Below, piece after piece: positions 1 to 8,283 of a DNA stretch of 64,000 nucleotides. The notes under the pieces were generated by a model that saw only the letters and a program-made list of their open reading frames with translations, had not been told where the DNA came from and did no database searches. A program made the translations under genes and the position numbers. Origin of the DNA: Aliivibrio fischeri (GTDB lineage Bacteria > Pseudomonadota > Gammaproteobacteria > Enterobacterales > Vibrionaceae); assembly GCF_009727955.1 (NCBI RefSeq), contig NZ_WOBR01000010.1, positions 248,001 through 312,000 on the forward strand, given 5' to 3'. How positions within the stretch are numbered: the first letter of the stretch is position 1; every line of letters begins with the position of its first letter.

Positions 1-70
1 TTTAACAAACGTATTGAATAAGTCAGTCAATTAATCTTATTCAAATTCTTATCTAAAGAAGTGAAATAGT

Positions 71-1195
71 ATGAAAATATTCAGCAATTTTGAAAGTGGC
101 AATATTCATGTAGTAACGGCAGAATCGCCTAATGATATCCAGTTAACCATTCCTGCCGATAATCAAACAGAGATCTCCCAATGGTTTCACTTTCGCTTAG
201 AGAGCCAGCCTCAGCAACAACATAACTTCAAAATATTGAATTTAGCAACATCAGCCTATCCAGAAGGTTGGCAGGATTATGATGTTGTCGCGTCTTATGA
301 TCGTGAAGAATGGTTCCGTATTCCTACTGAGTTTGATGGTGATACGCTAAGCTTTAACGTAATTCCAGAATATCGTTCAATGTATTTTGCTTACTTTGCG
401 CCCTACTCATACGATCGTCATCAAGATCTATTACACGGTGCACAAACCCATCATAGCTGCCAATTAGAAACTCTTGGAGTCACATTAGATAATAATGACA
501 TCAGTATTCTAACCATTGGTGAGCCTGCCGAAGGGAAAAAGAACATCTGGATCACTGGTCGCCAGCACCCAGGGGAAACCATGGCTGAATGGTTTATTGA
601 AGGTTTACTGCTTCGCTTATTAGATGAAACCGATACCGTAGGCCGCGCTCTACTTGATAAGGTCGTGTTCCACATTGTTCCTAACATGAATCCTGATGGC
701 AGTATTCGTGGTCACTTACGTACCAATGCCATTGGGGTAAACTTAAACCGTGAATGGCAAACGCCATCAATGGAAAGATCACCAGAAGTCTTTCTAGTAC
801 GTGAACGTATGTTAGAGACAGGCGTTGATATGTTCTTAGACATTCACGGCGATGAAGCGATTCCATATAACTTTGTTGCCGGTGGCGAAGGCATTCCATC
901 ATATGATGACCGCATTGCAGCTCTTGAAAACACATTTAAACAAGCCTTACTAACCATTACTCCAGAGTTCCAAGATGATATTGGTTACGACAAAGATGAG
1001 CCGGGAACCGCTAATTTAACTGTAGGTTCAAACTGGGTTGGAGAGCAATTTAAATGTCTTTCTTACACCGTTGAAATGCCATTTAAAGATCATATTAGCC
1101 ATGCTGATGAGCTATATGGCTGGTCTCCTGAAAGAAGCATCGCCTTTGGCCAAGACGTTCTAAGTGCGATTTGGGCAACCGTCGGAAAGCTGTAA
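71..1195 (+). CDS. M14-family zinc carboxypeptidase (cytosolic, Nna1/AGBL-like)
   Basis: This is probably a zinc metallocarboxypeptidase of the M14 cytosolic carboxypeptidase-like subfamily. The zinc-binding HPGETMAEW (H166, E169) is followed by NPDG, NLNREW and the third zinc ligand in DIHGDE (H259). The catalytic glutamate is likely E335 in YTVEMPFKD. The first 130 or so residues form the beta-rich N-terminal domain that this subfamily carries ahead of the peptidase domain. No signal peptide is seen, so it should act in the cytoplasm. The natural substrate of bacterial members is poorly known and cannot be read from context. The ATG has a weak GAAGTG upstream. It is a single gene that converges on the minus-strand surE/lipoprotein pair across a shared terminator. 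Confidence 0.85.
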   Translation: MKIFSNFESGNIHVVTAESPNDIQLTIPADNQTEISQWFHFRLESQPQQQHNFKILNLATSAYPEGWQDYDVVASYDREEWFRIPTEFDGDTLSFNVIPEYRSMYFAYFAPYSYDRHQDLLHGAQTHHSCQLETLGVTLDNNDISILTIGEPAEGKKNIWITGRQHPGETMAEWFIEGLLLRLLDETDTVGRALLDKVVFHIVPNMNPDGSIRGHLRTNAIGVNLNREWQTPSMERSPEVFLVRERMLETGVDMFLDIHGDEAIPYNFVAGGEGIPSYDDRIAALENTFKQALLTITPEFQDDIGYDKDEPGTANLTVGSNWVGEQFKCLSYTVEMPFKDHISHADELYGWSPERSIAFGQDVLSAIWATVGKL

Positions 1196-1200
1196 AAATA

Positions 1201-1230
1201 AAAAAGCCGATCTTAATAGATCGGCTTTTA
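1201..1230. terminator. Bidirectional rho-independent terminator
   Basis: The stem AAAAGCCGATC / GATCGGCTTTT encloses a short TTAATA loop, with an A-run on one side and a T-run on the other. It can therefore end transcription from both the carboxypeptidase gene and the convergent lipoprotein gene. An identical 37-bp copy of the block 1193-1229 occurs at 3016-3052. Confidence 0.85.
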
Positions 1231-1247
1231 TCATTTAACAATTTGAT

Positions 1248-1874
1248 TTAATTGATTTGTTTAACCCAAATTTGTGGGAACTGCCAATTATCACTTTGTA
1301 TTTCTAAACTGGTTAATTCATCATTATCTGTTGATAGGTTTATTAAACCTCTTGTTTTACCAAACGAACAAGAATTACTCTTAATCCTAAAATAGGCCGC
1401 CTGATCTTCAAGAATTAGATTAACTATAGCCTTATCTTTACAATGATAAGATGTCATCTCTAATTTACCATTGTCTGAAATGATTAAGTTATAAATATCA
1501 TCATCAACCAATGCGGTATAATGACCAGAGAATTGTGATAACTCTAACGGGGTTTCTCGCTTAATATTCAATTCAAAATCACTATCGTAAGACGAACAGA
1601 ACCATTTTTTCTCTGTAGGAGAACACATATATTCTCCATTATTGAATGAGATACGGTTCGATTCATTATCCATTTGTCCTACATAGCTAATTTGTCGGTC
1701 ACGATCATCCCATTGTGTCATCAATATCTCTTCAGACTCACTCGCGGTTACTTCAATTTTAATTGGATCACCATTCTCGCTAGTAGTGACACCAGTAAAT
1801 ACGCCCGGTGAATACACCTCATGGCACCCGGTTAATAAAAGTAATAACCCGACAGATAAACCTAATCTAATCAT
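1248..1874 (-). CDS. Predicted lipoprotein of unknown function
   Basis: The N-terminus is a lipoprotein signal: a hydrophobic stretch ends in the lipobox LLTGC, giving Cys17 as the lipidated residue. The rest, about 190 residues, is hydrophilic and beta-prone, with four further cysteines that could form disulfides in the periplasm. I do not recognise the family. The start was placed at the ATG at 1874 because AAAGGTGA lies just upstream; an in-frame GTG three codons earlier sits on top of that ribosome site. It begins 11 bases after the surE-like stop, so the two are very likely co-transcribed, and a link to periplasmic nucleotide metabolism is only a guess from that. Confidence 0.7.
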   Translation of the reverse strand: MIRLGLSVGLLLLLTGCHEVYSPGVFTGVTTSENGDPIKIEVTASESEEILMTQWDDRDRQISYVGQMDNESNRISFNNGEYMCSPTEKKWFCSSYDSDFELNIKRETPLELSQFSGHYTALVDDDIYNLIISDNGKLEMTSYHCKDKAIVNLILEDQAAYFRIKSNSCSFGKTRGLINLSTDNDELTSLEIQSDNWQFPQIWVKQIN

Positions 1875-1885
1875 GTATATCACCT

Positions 1886-2887
1886 TTATAAATCAATTAA
1901 ACGTTGTTGAATTAATGCCGCTTTCGCTCGGGTCGCTTGAACATTACCATCAATGGTGCTGATGGTGATATAACCTGATTTTACCGCTACACCTTCAGAC
2001 ATTTCATCCGTATCACCCGCATCCCCTGCCATAAATGAAACACCATGCTTATCACGCAACATTGCTTCGGCGACAATTCTTGCTTGTGTTTCTGACATTC
2101 CTTGCTCTTCAACTAGCATGTTAACAACATAATCCATGATCATTTCATTATTGCTTAAATCAGAAACAAATTTCAGTTCTATTCCACCAGCGTTCCAACC
2201 AACATTGGTATAAAGGTACCCCAAATTATTATCTATATCATGAGGCGTATTGATATTTAATCCAGTATAAGCAGGCAATAGAGGCTGACCTTCAATACGT
2301 GTTTTTTCTAAATTATTTATAACATCGACGACTACTTTAGCTATTTTTTTCCCTTGCTCACTATCTTGTGCAGAATTTTCACTACCACTAACAGCAATGG
2401 CAGGAATATTTCGGCTAAGTGCAATCATCGTTGCACCTAACGTACCCGAATTATTGTTCATATAACCCAGATTATTTCCTTCATTTGGTCCTGAAACAAC
2501 AAGATCCGGGTTCTTTCCCCATCGTTCTTGAGCTGCTACATCAATACCATATAGAACTGACATGACAGGTGTACCTTCCGTATAATCTTCAAAAGCTTGA
2601 GTCGTATCCGTATCACCTACACAATATTCGTTATTAGCACTCTTCGTGGTATCTACATTCACCGCTTTAAAAAAGTTAATAGCACCACCTTTACCACTTT
2701 GACCAGTACAAGGGGCGCTCATAATCACATCATGACCTTGCTCAATTAAAGCCGACTTCATTGCTTGAATATTATTTGTGCTCCAACTGTCATCATTGGT
2801 TAAAACAATATTCAATGCAGAAGCAGGCTGAGACAAGAGTAAAAGTGGCGTAATACATACCGATAAGAAGCTATTTTTGATGTTCAT
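1886..2887 (-). CDS. SurE-family 5'/3'-nucleotidase, exported form
   Basis: This is a SurE-like phosphatase, a family that hydrolyses nucleoside monophosphates and uses a divalent metal. The family start motif ALNIVLTNDD sits immediately after a Sec signal peptide of about 24 residues. The catalytic region also shows APCTGQSG and SGPNEGNNLG. At 333 residues it is longer than the cytoplasmic SurE of about 250 that sits beside pcm and rpoS, and it has an extra C-terminal portion. The signal peptide points to a periplasmic or secreted acid phosphatase/nucleotidase, perhaps for scavenging extracellular nucleotides. AAGGAATTAT precedes the ATG. It is the first gene of a two-gene unit with the lipoprotein. 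Confidence 0.8.
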   Translation of the reverse strand: MNIKNSFLSVCITPLLLLSQPASALNIVLTNDDSWSTNNIQAMKSALIEQGHDVIMSAPCTGQSGKGGAINFFKAVNVDTTKSANNEYCVGDTDTTQAFEDYTEGTPVMSVLYGIDVAAQERWGKNPDLVVSGPNEGNNLGYMNNNSGTLGATMIALSRNIPAIAVSGSENSAQDSEQGKKIAKVVVDVINNLEKTRIEGQPLLPAYTGLNINTPHDIDNNLGYLYTNVGWNAGGIELKFVSDLSNNEMIMDYVVNMLVEEQGMSETQARIVAEAMLRDKHGVSFMAGDAGDTDEMSEGVAVKSGYITISTIDGNVQATRAKAALIQQRLIDL

Positions 2888-3022
2888 ATAATTCCTTGCT
2901 ATTTATGTGCTTATTGATTCAAAAACAAACTTAACGGCAAATTATGAAATCCTTGTTACATTTTGTTTAAAGAAAAAATACATACACATATCGTCATGCA
3001 AGTGAATCATGTGTCTAAAAAT

Positions 3023-3053
3023 AAAAAAGCCGATCTTAATAGATCGGCTTTTT
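3023..3053. terminator. Rho-independent terminator, duplicate of the 1201-1230 element
   Basis: It has the same stem and loop as the terminator at 1201-1230, with A- and T-runs on the two sides. It lies downstream of the small minus-strand gene at 3102-3365 and upstream of surE, so it would separate those two transcripts. Confidence 0.8.
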
Positions 3054-3101
3054 GGTAAAGTTCCATTTTATGTTCACACTTCATAAATTAAATAAATGCC
3101 T

Positions 3102-3365
3102 TTAATTAAAGTAATTTTCTAAAATTAGATTTTCATAATTTTCAATCCAATTCGAATCTATGATATTAAGGATATTAATATCAATTTTTGATACATGTTT
3201 CTTTTTATGTGTTAACGAATATAAGGATACATAAAGATAACTAGAATCACGTAGAAAAAAACCAGACTCATATGACAGCGTAATTATGGTCCTCTCTGTT
3301 TTATATTCAACAACTTGCATACGATTCCAAAAAATAAATGGTCGCGTATTGTTGCAGATGAGCAT
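3102..3365 (-). CDS. Small hypothetical protein (87 aa)
   Basis: This is an open frame of 87 codons with no recognised family. The product is rich in Tyr, Ile, Asn and Ser and has no clear signal peptide or membrane segment. A terminator lies about 50 bases past its stop, as expected for a real transcript on this strand. Against it, GAGG is 15 bases from the ATG, which is long, and the composition is close to that of AT-rich intergenic DNA. It could be a remnant of a longer gene. Confidence 0.4.
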   Translation of the reverse strand: MLICNNTRPFIFWNRMQVVEYKTERTIITLSYESGFFLRDSSYLYVSLYSLTHKKKHVSKIDINILNIIDSNWIENYENLILENYFN

Positions 3366-3439
3366 AATTTATTAATAGCACCTCAAAAGAATAAACTTAA
3401 TAAAATGCTATTATCATAATTACTAATGTTTATAAGAAA

Positions 3440-4099
3440 CTACTCATTCACCTTAGACTGAATTTCAGTTCCGGCTTCTTTCAATAAATTAAATGGTGAC
3501 ATAATCACCCCTTTCACCGCACCTTGAGTCGCTTGTTGAGAAAGTTCTTCTGTTTTATCAATGATTTGATCAGCTTTTAGCATAATAGGTGGAACTTCTT
3601 TACGCAGCTTTTCAGACTCTTTTAATACCGCAGGAATTGTTGTTATACGGTAGCCTTTACTTTCAACAAATGCTTTTGGAAATACTTGTTCACGATAATT
3701 TTTCAGTTCAATTAATGTATTCGGTACAGTCTCTTTATTTACTGCATTCATTACAGTAATAACTTCTGGTAATGATTCAGTCCTGATAGATTGCACTTCA
3801 TTAAGAATCAATGGAATTTTACTATCAACAGAAGCAACTGTTTGATTAACATTATTAATGGTATTTTTGACTTCGTTAACCAATTCAAGAGCTTGAGGAG
3901 TTAATTCTTCAAGATGCTGAGCCAAAAGTAACCATTGCTCTATCTCTAATTTATCAGCCGTTTTATTTACTTCTTTCATTAATTCTGGATATTGATCCAC
4001 AACCGTATTTATTGAGTGTGTAAAAGAGTAAATTGTATAACCTAAATAAAAAATAGAACTCGCTAAAACAAGTTGTATCGCCATTCCCAATCGAGCCAT
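3440..4099 (-). CDS. Membrane-anchored coiled-coil protein, unknown function
   Basis: One N-terminal membrane segment (about residues 6-26) is followed by roughly 180 residues of predicted helix and coiled coil. Short repeated units recur along it, such as VNEVKNTINNVNQTV and NEVQSIRTESLPEV. The topology suggests an inner-membrane protein with a long periplasmic helical domain, loosely like the methyl-accepting or MCE-associated helical proteins, but no family can be named. No good ribosome site precedes the ATG. It lies 71 bases downstream of the next minus-strand gene (4171-4530), so the two may form one transcript. Confidence 0.6.
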   Translation of the reverse strand: MARLGMAIQLVLASSIFYLGYTIYSFTHSINTVVDQYPELMKEVNKTADKLEIEQWLLLAQHLEELTPQALELVNEVKNTINNVNQTVASVDSKIPLILNEVQSIRTESLPEVITVMNAVNKETVPNTLIELKNYREQVFPKAFVESKGYRITTIPAVLKESEKLRKEVPPIMLKADQIIDKTEELSQQATQGAVKGVIMSPFNLLKEAGTEIQSKVNE

Positions 4100-4170
4100 A
4101 ACGTATTAATCCATAAACAAAACATAGAACTACTTTACGTTATTAATCACCAGAAATACATGAATAATCG

Positions 4171-4530
4171 TTACGCTAACGCAAGTAATATCCCACCAAC
4201 CGTTAGTGCAGCAGAAACGTATTGTCCTGCCGAATATGAAGAGTCATCTTCTTCCTCAATGGAATCAGGATGATTAATACCCAACGCACCATGAGCAAAA
4301 GATTCAACTTGATCTGAGACATTTTCAGCTTCTGACTGCTTAAATTTACTCTCCTTTTCTATTTCCTGTAATGCACGTAATAACGCTTTTCCTTCTACAG
4401 ATAAAGAGACAGTGTCACGCTGTACATTTAAAGCATTCATCGAAACCGTTGTAACAGGGACAGAATTATATTGCATGTTTGGCTTAGTATAAGCAGTAAA
4501 TCCCGTTCTAACTTGAGTTCCATTTATCAT
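4171..4530 (-). CDS. Hypothetical protein with C-terminal membrane segment (119 aa)
   Basis: The product has a polar N-terminal half containing RDTVSLSVEGKALLRALQEI. That motif resembles the DSVSLS-EGK segment in flagellar-type and putative structural proteins. An acidic patch (EEEDD) follows, and then a hydrophobic C-terminal stretch (about residues 100-119) that could span or insert in the membrane. GGAG lies seven bases before the ATG, which supports this start. I do not recognise a family. It leads the possible two-gene unit with the coiled-coil membrane protein. Confidence 0.6.
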   Translation of the reverse strand: MINGTQVRTGFTAYTKPNMQYNSVPVTTVSMNALNVQRDTVSLSVEGKALLRALQEIEKESKFKQSEAENVSDQVESFAHGALGINHPDSIEEEDDSSYSAGQYVSAALTVGGILLALA

Positions 4531-4554
4531 GATATTGCTCCATAACCATGCTTT

Positions 4555-4601
4555 ATACCAATTTTACAAATCACAGAAAAACACATTAAATAAATTGGTA
4601 T
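4555..4601. repeat. 10-bp inverted repeat ATACCAATTT / AAATTGGTAT
   Basis: ATACCAATTT at 4555-4564 is exactly complementary to AAATTGGTAT at 4592-4601, with a 27-base AT-rich spacer. It lies in the 256-base gap between two divergent genes. ATACCAAT/ATTGGTAT ends are common in short intergenic palindromes of vibrios, so this may be one of those elements or a regulatory site. No T-run follows, so a terminator is less likely. Confidence 0.5.
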
Positions 4602-4753
4602 TTCCTACTTTCTATATCGGATTCTTATGGAAAAACTGTTCTTTTTTTATCCTGAATATCATTATTATTCGAGGTTTATCACGATTATCTTGCAAACATA
4701 ATTGAGTTTGTTTTTATTTTGTCTTGATCTTCTTTAACAGTACCTCTATAGTT

Positions 4754-4771
4754 AATCGTAATTTCACGATT
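4754..4771. promoter_or_regulatory. Probable ArsR operator upstream of arsR
   Basis: AATCGTAATTTCACGATT is a perfect 6-6-6 inverted repeat (AATCGT / ACGATT) ending 15 bases before the arsR ATG. A 14-of-18 match lies at 5174-5191 before the arsenite exporter. Shared palindromes before both genes are what an autoregulated ArsR operator should look like. Confidence 0.65.
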
Positions 4772-4786
4772 GACATATGAGTAAAC

Positions 4787-5128
4787 ATGACAGCTGAATG
4801 TAAAACGACCAATAAATGTTCTTTTTCAACATCAGAACAAGATTTACAGCTAGAAACAAACTTTGCATCATTAGCAAAAGCACTCGCTCACCCTGCTCGA
4901 GTTCGAATTTTAAAAATTCTATCAAATTTAGAAAAAGCAGGAGGTTGTTTAAATAGCGATCTTGTTTCTGAACTTGGACTTGCTCAATCAACCGTATCTG
5001 AACACTTAAGAGTATTAAAACAGGCTGGATTCATCACAGCAGAATCCATCCCACCAAAAATGTGTTATCGCATAAACCGTGAATGTATTACATCATTTGA
5101 TCAATTAACTCGCTCTATCTTGATGTAA
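4787..5128 (+). CDS. arsR: ArsR-family arsenic-responsive repressor
   Basis: This is a winged-helix repressor of the ArsR/SmtB family, 113 residues. The helix-turn-helix is around residues 57-80 (SDLVSELGLAQSTVSEHLRVLKQAG), preceded by LAHPARVRILKIL. The classical ELCVCDL arsenite site of enterobacterial ArsR is missing; the equivalent region reads GGCLNSDL. Cysteines instead lie at positions 5, 11 and 54, with two more at 93 and 100. An N-terminal cysteine pair with one near residue 55 resembles the alternative As(III) site described for Corynebacterium ArsR. It is expected to repress itself and the downstream ACR3 gene until arsenite binds. Confidence 0.88.
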   Translation: MTAECKTTNKCSFSTSEQDLQLETNFASLAKALAHPARVRILKILSNLEKAGGCLNSDLVSELGLAQSTVSEHLRVLKQAGFITAESIPPKMCYRINRECITSFDQLTRSILM

Positions 5129-5136
5129 TACGAATA

Positions 5137-5165
5137 ACGCCATTGATGTAATGGCGTATTTTTTG
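5137..5165 (+). terminator. Terminator or attenuator between arsR and the ACR3 gene
   Basis: ACGCCAT (5137-5143) and ATGGCGT (5151-5157) form a seven-bp stem with a seven-base loop, followed by ATTTTTTG. It starts eight bases after the arsR stop. Full termination here would leave the exporter dependent on its own promoter and operator. Confidence 0.7.
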
Positions 5166-5173
5166 ATACTAAT

Positions 5174-5191
5174 AATCGCAATTCGACGATA
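5174..5191. promoter_or_regulatory. Probable second ArsR operator, upstream of the ACR3 gene
   Basis: AATCGCAATTCGACGATA matches the upstream arsR site at 14 of 18 positions and keeps the AATCG / CGAT half-sites. It lies after the terminator and about 28 bases before the exporter ATG, so the exporter probably has its own repressible promoter. Confidence 0.55.
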
Positions 5192-5218
5192 TACGATTCA
5201 GTAAAATAAGGAACCATC

Positions 5219-6259
5219 ATGCAACCTAAACTTAGCTTCTTAGATAGATATCTTACACTCTGGATTTTCCTAGCCATGGCCATTGGTGTATTGCTTGGGG
5301 TTCAGTTTCCACAAATTGCTGAATGGAATGAATCCATGTCAGTTGGTAGTACCAATATTCCTTTAGCTATTGGTTTAATACTTATGATGTATCCACCATT
5401 AGCTAAAGTGAATTACAACCTACTTGGTACCGTTGTAAAAGATAAACAAGCCGTTACTCTTTCTCTTATTATGAACTGGATTGTTGGTCCTATCTTGATG
5501 TTTGTTCTTGCTTTGATCTTTTTAGGCGATCATCCAGGTTATATGGTTGGGATCATTCTGATTGGTTTGGCTCGTTGTATTGCAATGGTATTAGTTTGGA
5601 ACGATATTGGTGGTGGTAATAAAGAGTATGGTGCAGCCTTAGTTGCTATTAACTCAGCATTCCAAATTGTAACTTATAGCTTTATGGCGTGGTTATTTAT
5701 CAGTGTGTTACCTCCCGTATTCGGTTACGAAAGTATGGTTGTAGACATTTCTATGATGGATATCGCCCACAGTGTCTTAATTTATTTAGGTATTCCATTT
5801 TTAGCTGGTTTTTTAAGCCGTAAAATATTGGTCTCTAAAAAAGGTGAAGAATGGTATAACACTGTTTTCATTCCAAAAATTTCACCAATTACACTTATCG
5901 CATTACTTGGCACTATCGTTCTAATGTTTAGTTTAAAAGGTGAGATGATCCTTGAGCTACCGATGGATGTAGTACGTATTGCGATTCCATTGACTATTTA
6001 CTTTGTTTTAATGTTTTTCTCTAGCTTCTTTATTGGCAAAAAGATGGGGATCCCTTATGACAAGAATGCTTCAATTGCTTTTACTGCAACAGGTAATAAC
6101 TTTGAATTAGCCATTGCCGTTTCAATCGCTGTATTTGGTTTAAACTCAGACCAAGCATTTGCTGGTGTTATTGGCCCTCTTATTGAAGTACCTGTACTTA
6201 TTGCATTAGTAAATGTTGCATTAAGAATGAAAGATAAAAAAGCAGAAAAAACAGCTTAA
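5219..6259 (+). CDS. ACR3-family arsenite efflux permease
   Basis: This is an inner-membrane arsenite (perhaps also antimonite) exporter of the ACR3 type within the bile/arsenite/riboflavin transporter superfamily. At 346 residues with about ten hydrophobic segments it has the usual family size. The conserved cysteine of the fourth segment is visible in [13 protein letters not shown], and the family's [12 protein letters not shown] motif is present near residue 295. AAGGAA precedes the ATG. The arsR gene upstream and the repeated operator support arsenite as the inducer. No arsenate reductase (arsC) gene lies alongside, so arsenate resistance would need a reductase from elsewhere. Confidence 0.9.
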   Translation: MQPKLSFLDRYLTLWIFLAMAIGVLLGVQFPQIAEWNESMSVGSTNIPLAIGLILMMYPPLAKVNYNLLGTVVKDKQAVTLSLIMNWIVGPILMFVLALIFLGDHPGYMVGIILIGLARCIAMVLVWNDIGGGNKEYGAALVAINSAFQIVTYSFMAWLFISVLPPVFGYESMVVDISMMDIAHSVLIYLGIPFLAGFLSRKILVSKKGEEWYNTVFIPKISPITLIALLGTIVLMFSLKGEMILELPMDVVRIAIPLTIYFVLMFFSSFFIGKKMGIPYDKNASIAFTATGNNFELAIAVSIAVFGLNSDQAFAGVIGPLIEVPVLIALVNVALRMKDKKAEKTA

Positions 6260-6280
6260 ATATACTTCTTTATAATAAAA

Positions 6281-6314
6281 AATAGCCTATAGTTTTCACT
6301 AGAGGCTATTTTTA
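6281..6314. terminator. Bidirectional terminator between the ACR3 gene and the chemoreceptor
   Basis: AATAGCCT (6281-6288) pairs with AGGCTATT (6303-6310), flanked by A-runs on the left and T-runs on the right. It fits the end of both convergent genes. Confidence 0.8.
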
Positions 6315-6328
6315 TTTTCACTCAATCA

Positions 6329-8203
6329 TCAGTTCATCTTGAAGAAATCTAATTCCGTCTTTTGAGCTACTGCCAACTTAGACAATTCATCCGCAGCTTG
6401 TTGAGTCTGATTAATCGCAGATACATTTTGTGTAACCAGATCAAACGTTCTTGTCGTATTTTTCGCGATATCTTCAGTCACACTGTATTGCTCTTGTGAA
6501 GCCGTTGCGACTAGCGTGTTGATATCAGACATCGATTGAACTGAGCTGACGATATCATTAAATGATGTTTTCACACTTTCAATAAGATGTACCGATTCTT
6601 GAATAGACGTGACATTTTCCATCATATTTTTATTCGCATTTTCAGACTGAGCTTGGAGCTTACTAATGATCTCCTGAATATTACTTGTTGATTCCTTTGT
6701 TTTAGCAGCCAGATTACGAACCTCATCAGCTACCACTGCAAAACCTCTTCCCGCTTCACCTGCACGTGCAGCCTCAATGGCGGCATTTAATGCAAGTAAA
6801 TTGGTTTGTTCTGAAATACTACTGATAACGTCAGTCACTTCACCAATATTAATTGCGTCATCACGTAATACTGAGATCATCTCTGCGGTTTGTTGTACAG
6901 ATTCGTTAATATCAACAGTTAGTGCGATAGAATTATCAAGTGTATTATGTCCATTTGATACATTAGTTATTGCTTTTTGTGCTTCTTCTTCCGCCTGAGC
7001 AGCATTTGTTGTCACTTCTTTTGAAGTACTCGATAGCTCACTGATCGCGGTAGAAATTTCTTCTACTTGTGCCAGTTCATGTTGAGAATTCTTAGCTGTA
7101 TCAGACATAACGACAGCCAATTCCTCTGAAGCTGCTGATACACTATTTGAAATTGAATGGCTTGATGTCACTATTTCTGACAGCTTCGAGCTTAACGTAA
7201 CAACTGAACGGTATATACCTGTATCGCTACCTGACACCACTAATTGCTGGGATAAATCGCCTTCCGAAATATTAGATAGGATTTCAGAGATTTTCTCTGG
7301 CTCACCACCAATCGGTTTATAGATTAAATAGATAACACCATAATAAACAATCGCTAATGATACGATAAGAAGTGCAAAAAATATGATAATTGAATTCTTT
7401 AACATCGCCATACTTGGCGCATAAACATCATCCTCATATTCATACATAACAACTGTCCAATCATAACGGGATAAATTATCAGCACTTGCCAAAACATAAT
7501 CGTCATGGTCGATATCATAAAAACGAGTATTACCAGAATCAAAATCAACGAGTTCAGGTTTAACATTCTTTATGTTCTTACTAACGTCATCAGGATTTTT
7601 CGCAGCAATGATATAACCTAAGTTATTATAGGTAAAAATCTGTCCACGTTCAGTAAGCGTTCCAATAAATGCATTTAAAACATTTTGCTCAATCCCTATA
7701 GCCACAACAGCTACGACCTTGCCATCATTTAAAATAGGCACAGCAAATGCGAACACATTTACACCATCTGTATTTTGGTACACATCGGTAATAATTTCTT
7801 TTTCACCAGCAAAACCTCGAATGAACCATTCTCGTTTTACTTCCTTTGCATTAAAGTTAGGAATAAACTGACCTTTTTCAAAAGTAAGTCCTGACTCAAA
7901 TGCAATAAATGCGCTATTGGTATCATTATTTTCTGCTAATTTTCTCAAATCCTTTGTGGTAGTGACTTCATCTAGTTGCCCATCAGGATAGTAAGAAATA
8001 GAAAATGTTCTTAATGATGAAAAGTAACCATCGAGTTTTTCTCCTAATGATACAGATATTAATTTAGATCGATCTTCCGTAGATTTAGTTATCAGTTCCT
8101 TATTTATTTGAGTGAATTCATTAAAACCATTCCAAGTTAAAGCGCTCGCTATCGAAACCAATAACACGAATATAAATAATAAAATTTTATTCTTTAACAA
8201 CAT
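6329..8203 (-). CDS. Methyl-accepting chemotaxis protein
   Basis: This is a transmembrane chemoreceptor of 624 residues. It has an N-terminal membrane segment (about 7-25), a large periplasmic sensor of the Cache type (about 30-270, with [17 protein letters not shown] typical of the membrane-distal/proximal fold), and a second membrane segment (about 272-294). A HAMP region starting near [10 protein letters not shown] and a long cytoplasmic signalling coiled coil follow. The invariant hairpin tip is present as [19 protein letters not shown] and [15 protein letters not shown]. It should signal through CheA/CheW to the flagellar motor. The ligand cannot be told from sequence; Cache receptors often bind amino or organic acids. 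AGGA lies eight bases before the ATG. No CheRB-docking pentapeptide is seen at the C-terminus. Confidence 0.93.
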   Translation of the reverse strand: MLLKNKILLFIFVLLVSIASALTWNGFNEFTQINKELITKSTEDRSKLISVSLGEKLDGYFSSLRTFSISYYPDGQLDEVTTTKDLRKLAENNDTNSAFIAFESGLTFEKGQFIPNFNAKEVKREWFIRGFAGEKEIITDVYQNTDGVNVFAFAVPILNDGKVVAVVAIGIEQNVLNAFIGTLTERGQIFTYNNLGYIIAAKNPDDVSKNIKNVKPELVDFDSGNTRFYDIDHDDYVLASADNLSRYDWTVVMYEYEDDVYAPSMAMLKNSIIIFFALLIVSLAIVYYGVIYLIYKPIGGEPEKISEILSNISEGDLSQQLVVSGSDTGIYRSVVTLSSKLSEIVTSSHSISNSVSAASEELAVVMSDTAKNSQHELAQVEEISTAISELSSTSKEVTTNAAQAEEEAQKAITNVSNGHNTLDNSIALTVDINESVQQTAEMISVLRDDAINIGEVTDVISSISEQTNLLALNAAIEAARAGEAGRGFAVVADEVRNLAAKTKESTSNIQEIISKLQAQSENANKNMMENVTSIQESVHLIESVKTSFNDIVSSVQSMSDINTLVATASQEQYSVTEDIAKNTTRTFDLVTQNVSAINQTQQAADELSKLAVAQKTELDFFKMN

Positions 8204-8283
8204 CCATTATTCCTTTTATTTACTACTTTAGTAGTAATGACCTACTTTATATCAACTAATTAACACTTATAAATAGCAAGTAA

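Noticed and set aside
1-70. Left-edge gene fragment
   Set aside because: The 70 bases before the carboxypeptidase ATG hold no frame with recognisable coding content; they look like an AT-rich promoter region.
7000-7200. Additional plus-strand frames opposite the chemoreceptor
   Set aside because: They are shadows of the Ser/Thr/Ala-rich signalling coiled coil, with no ribosome site or family features.
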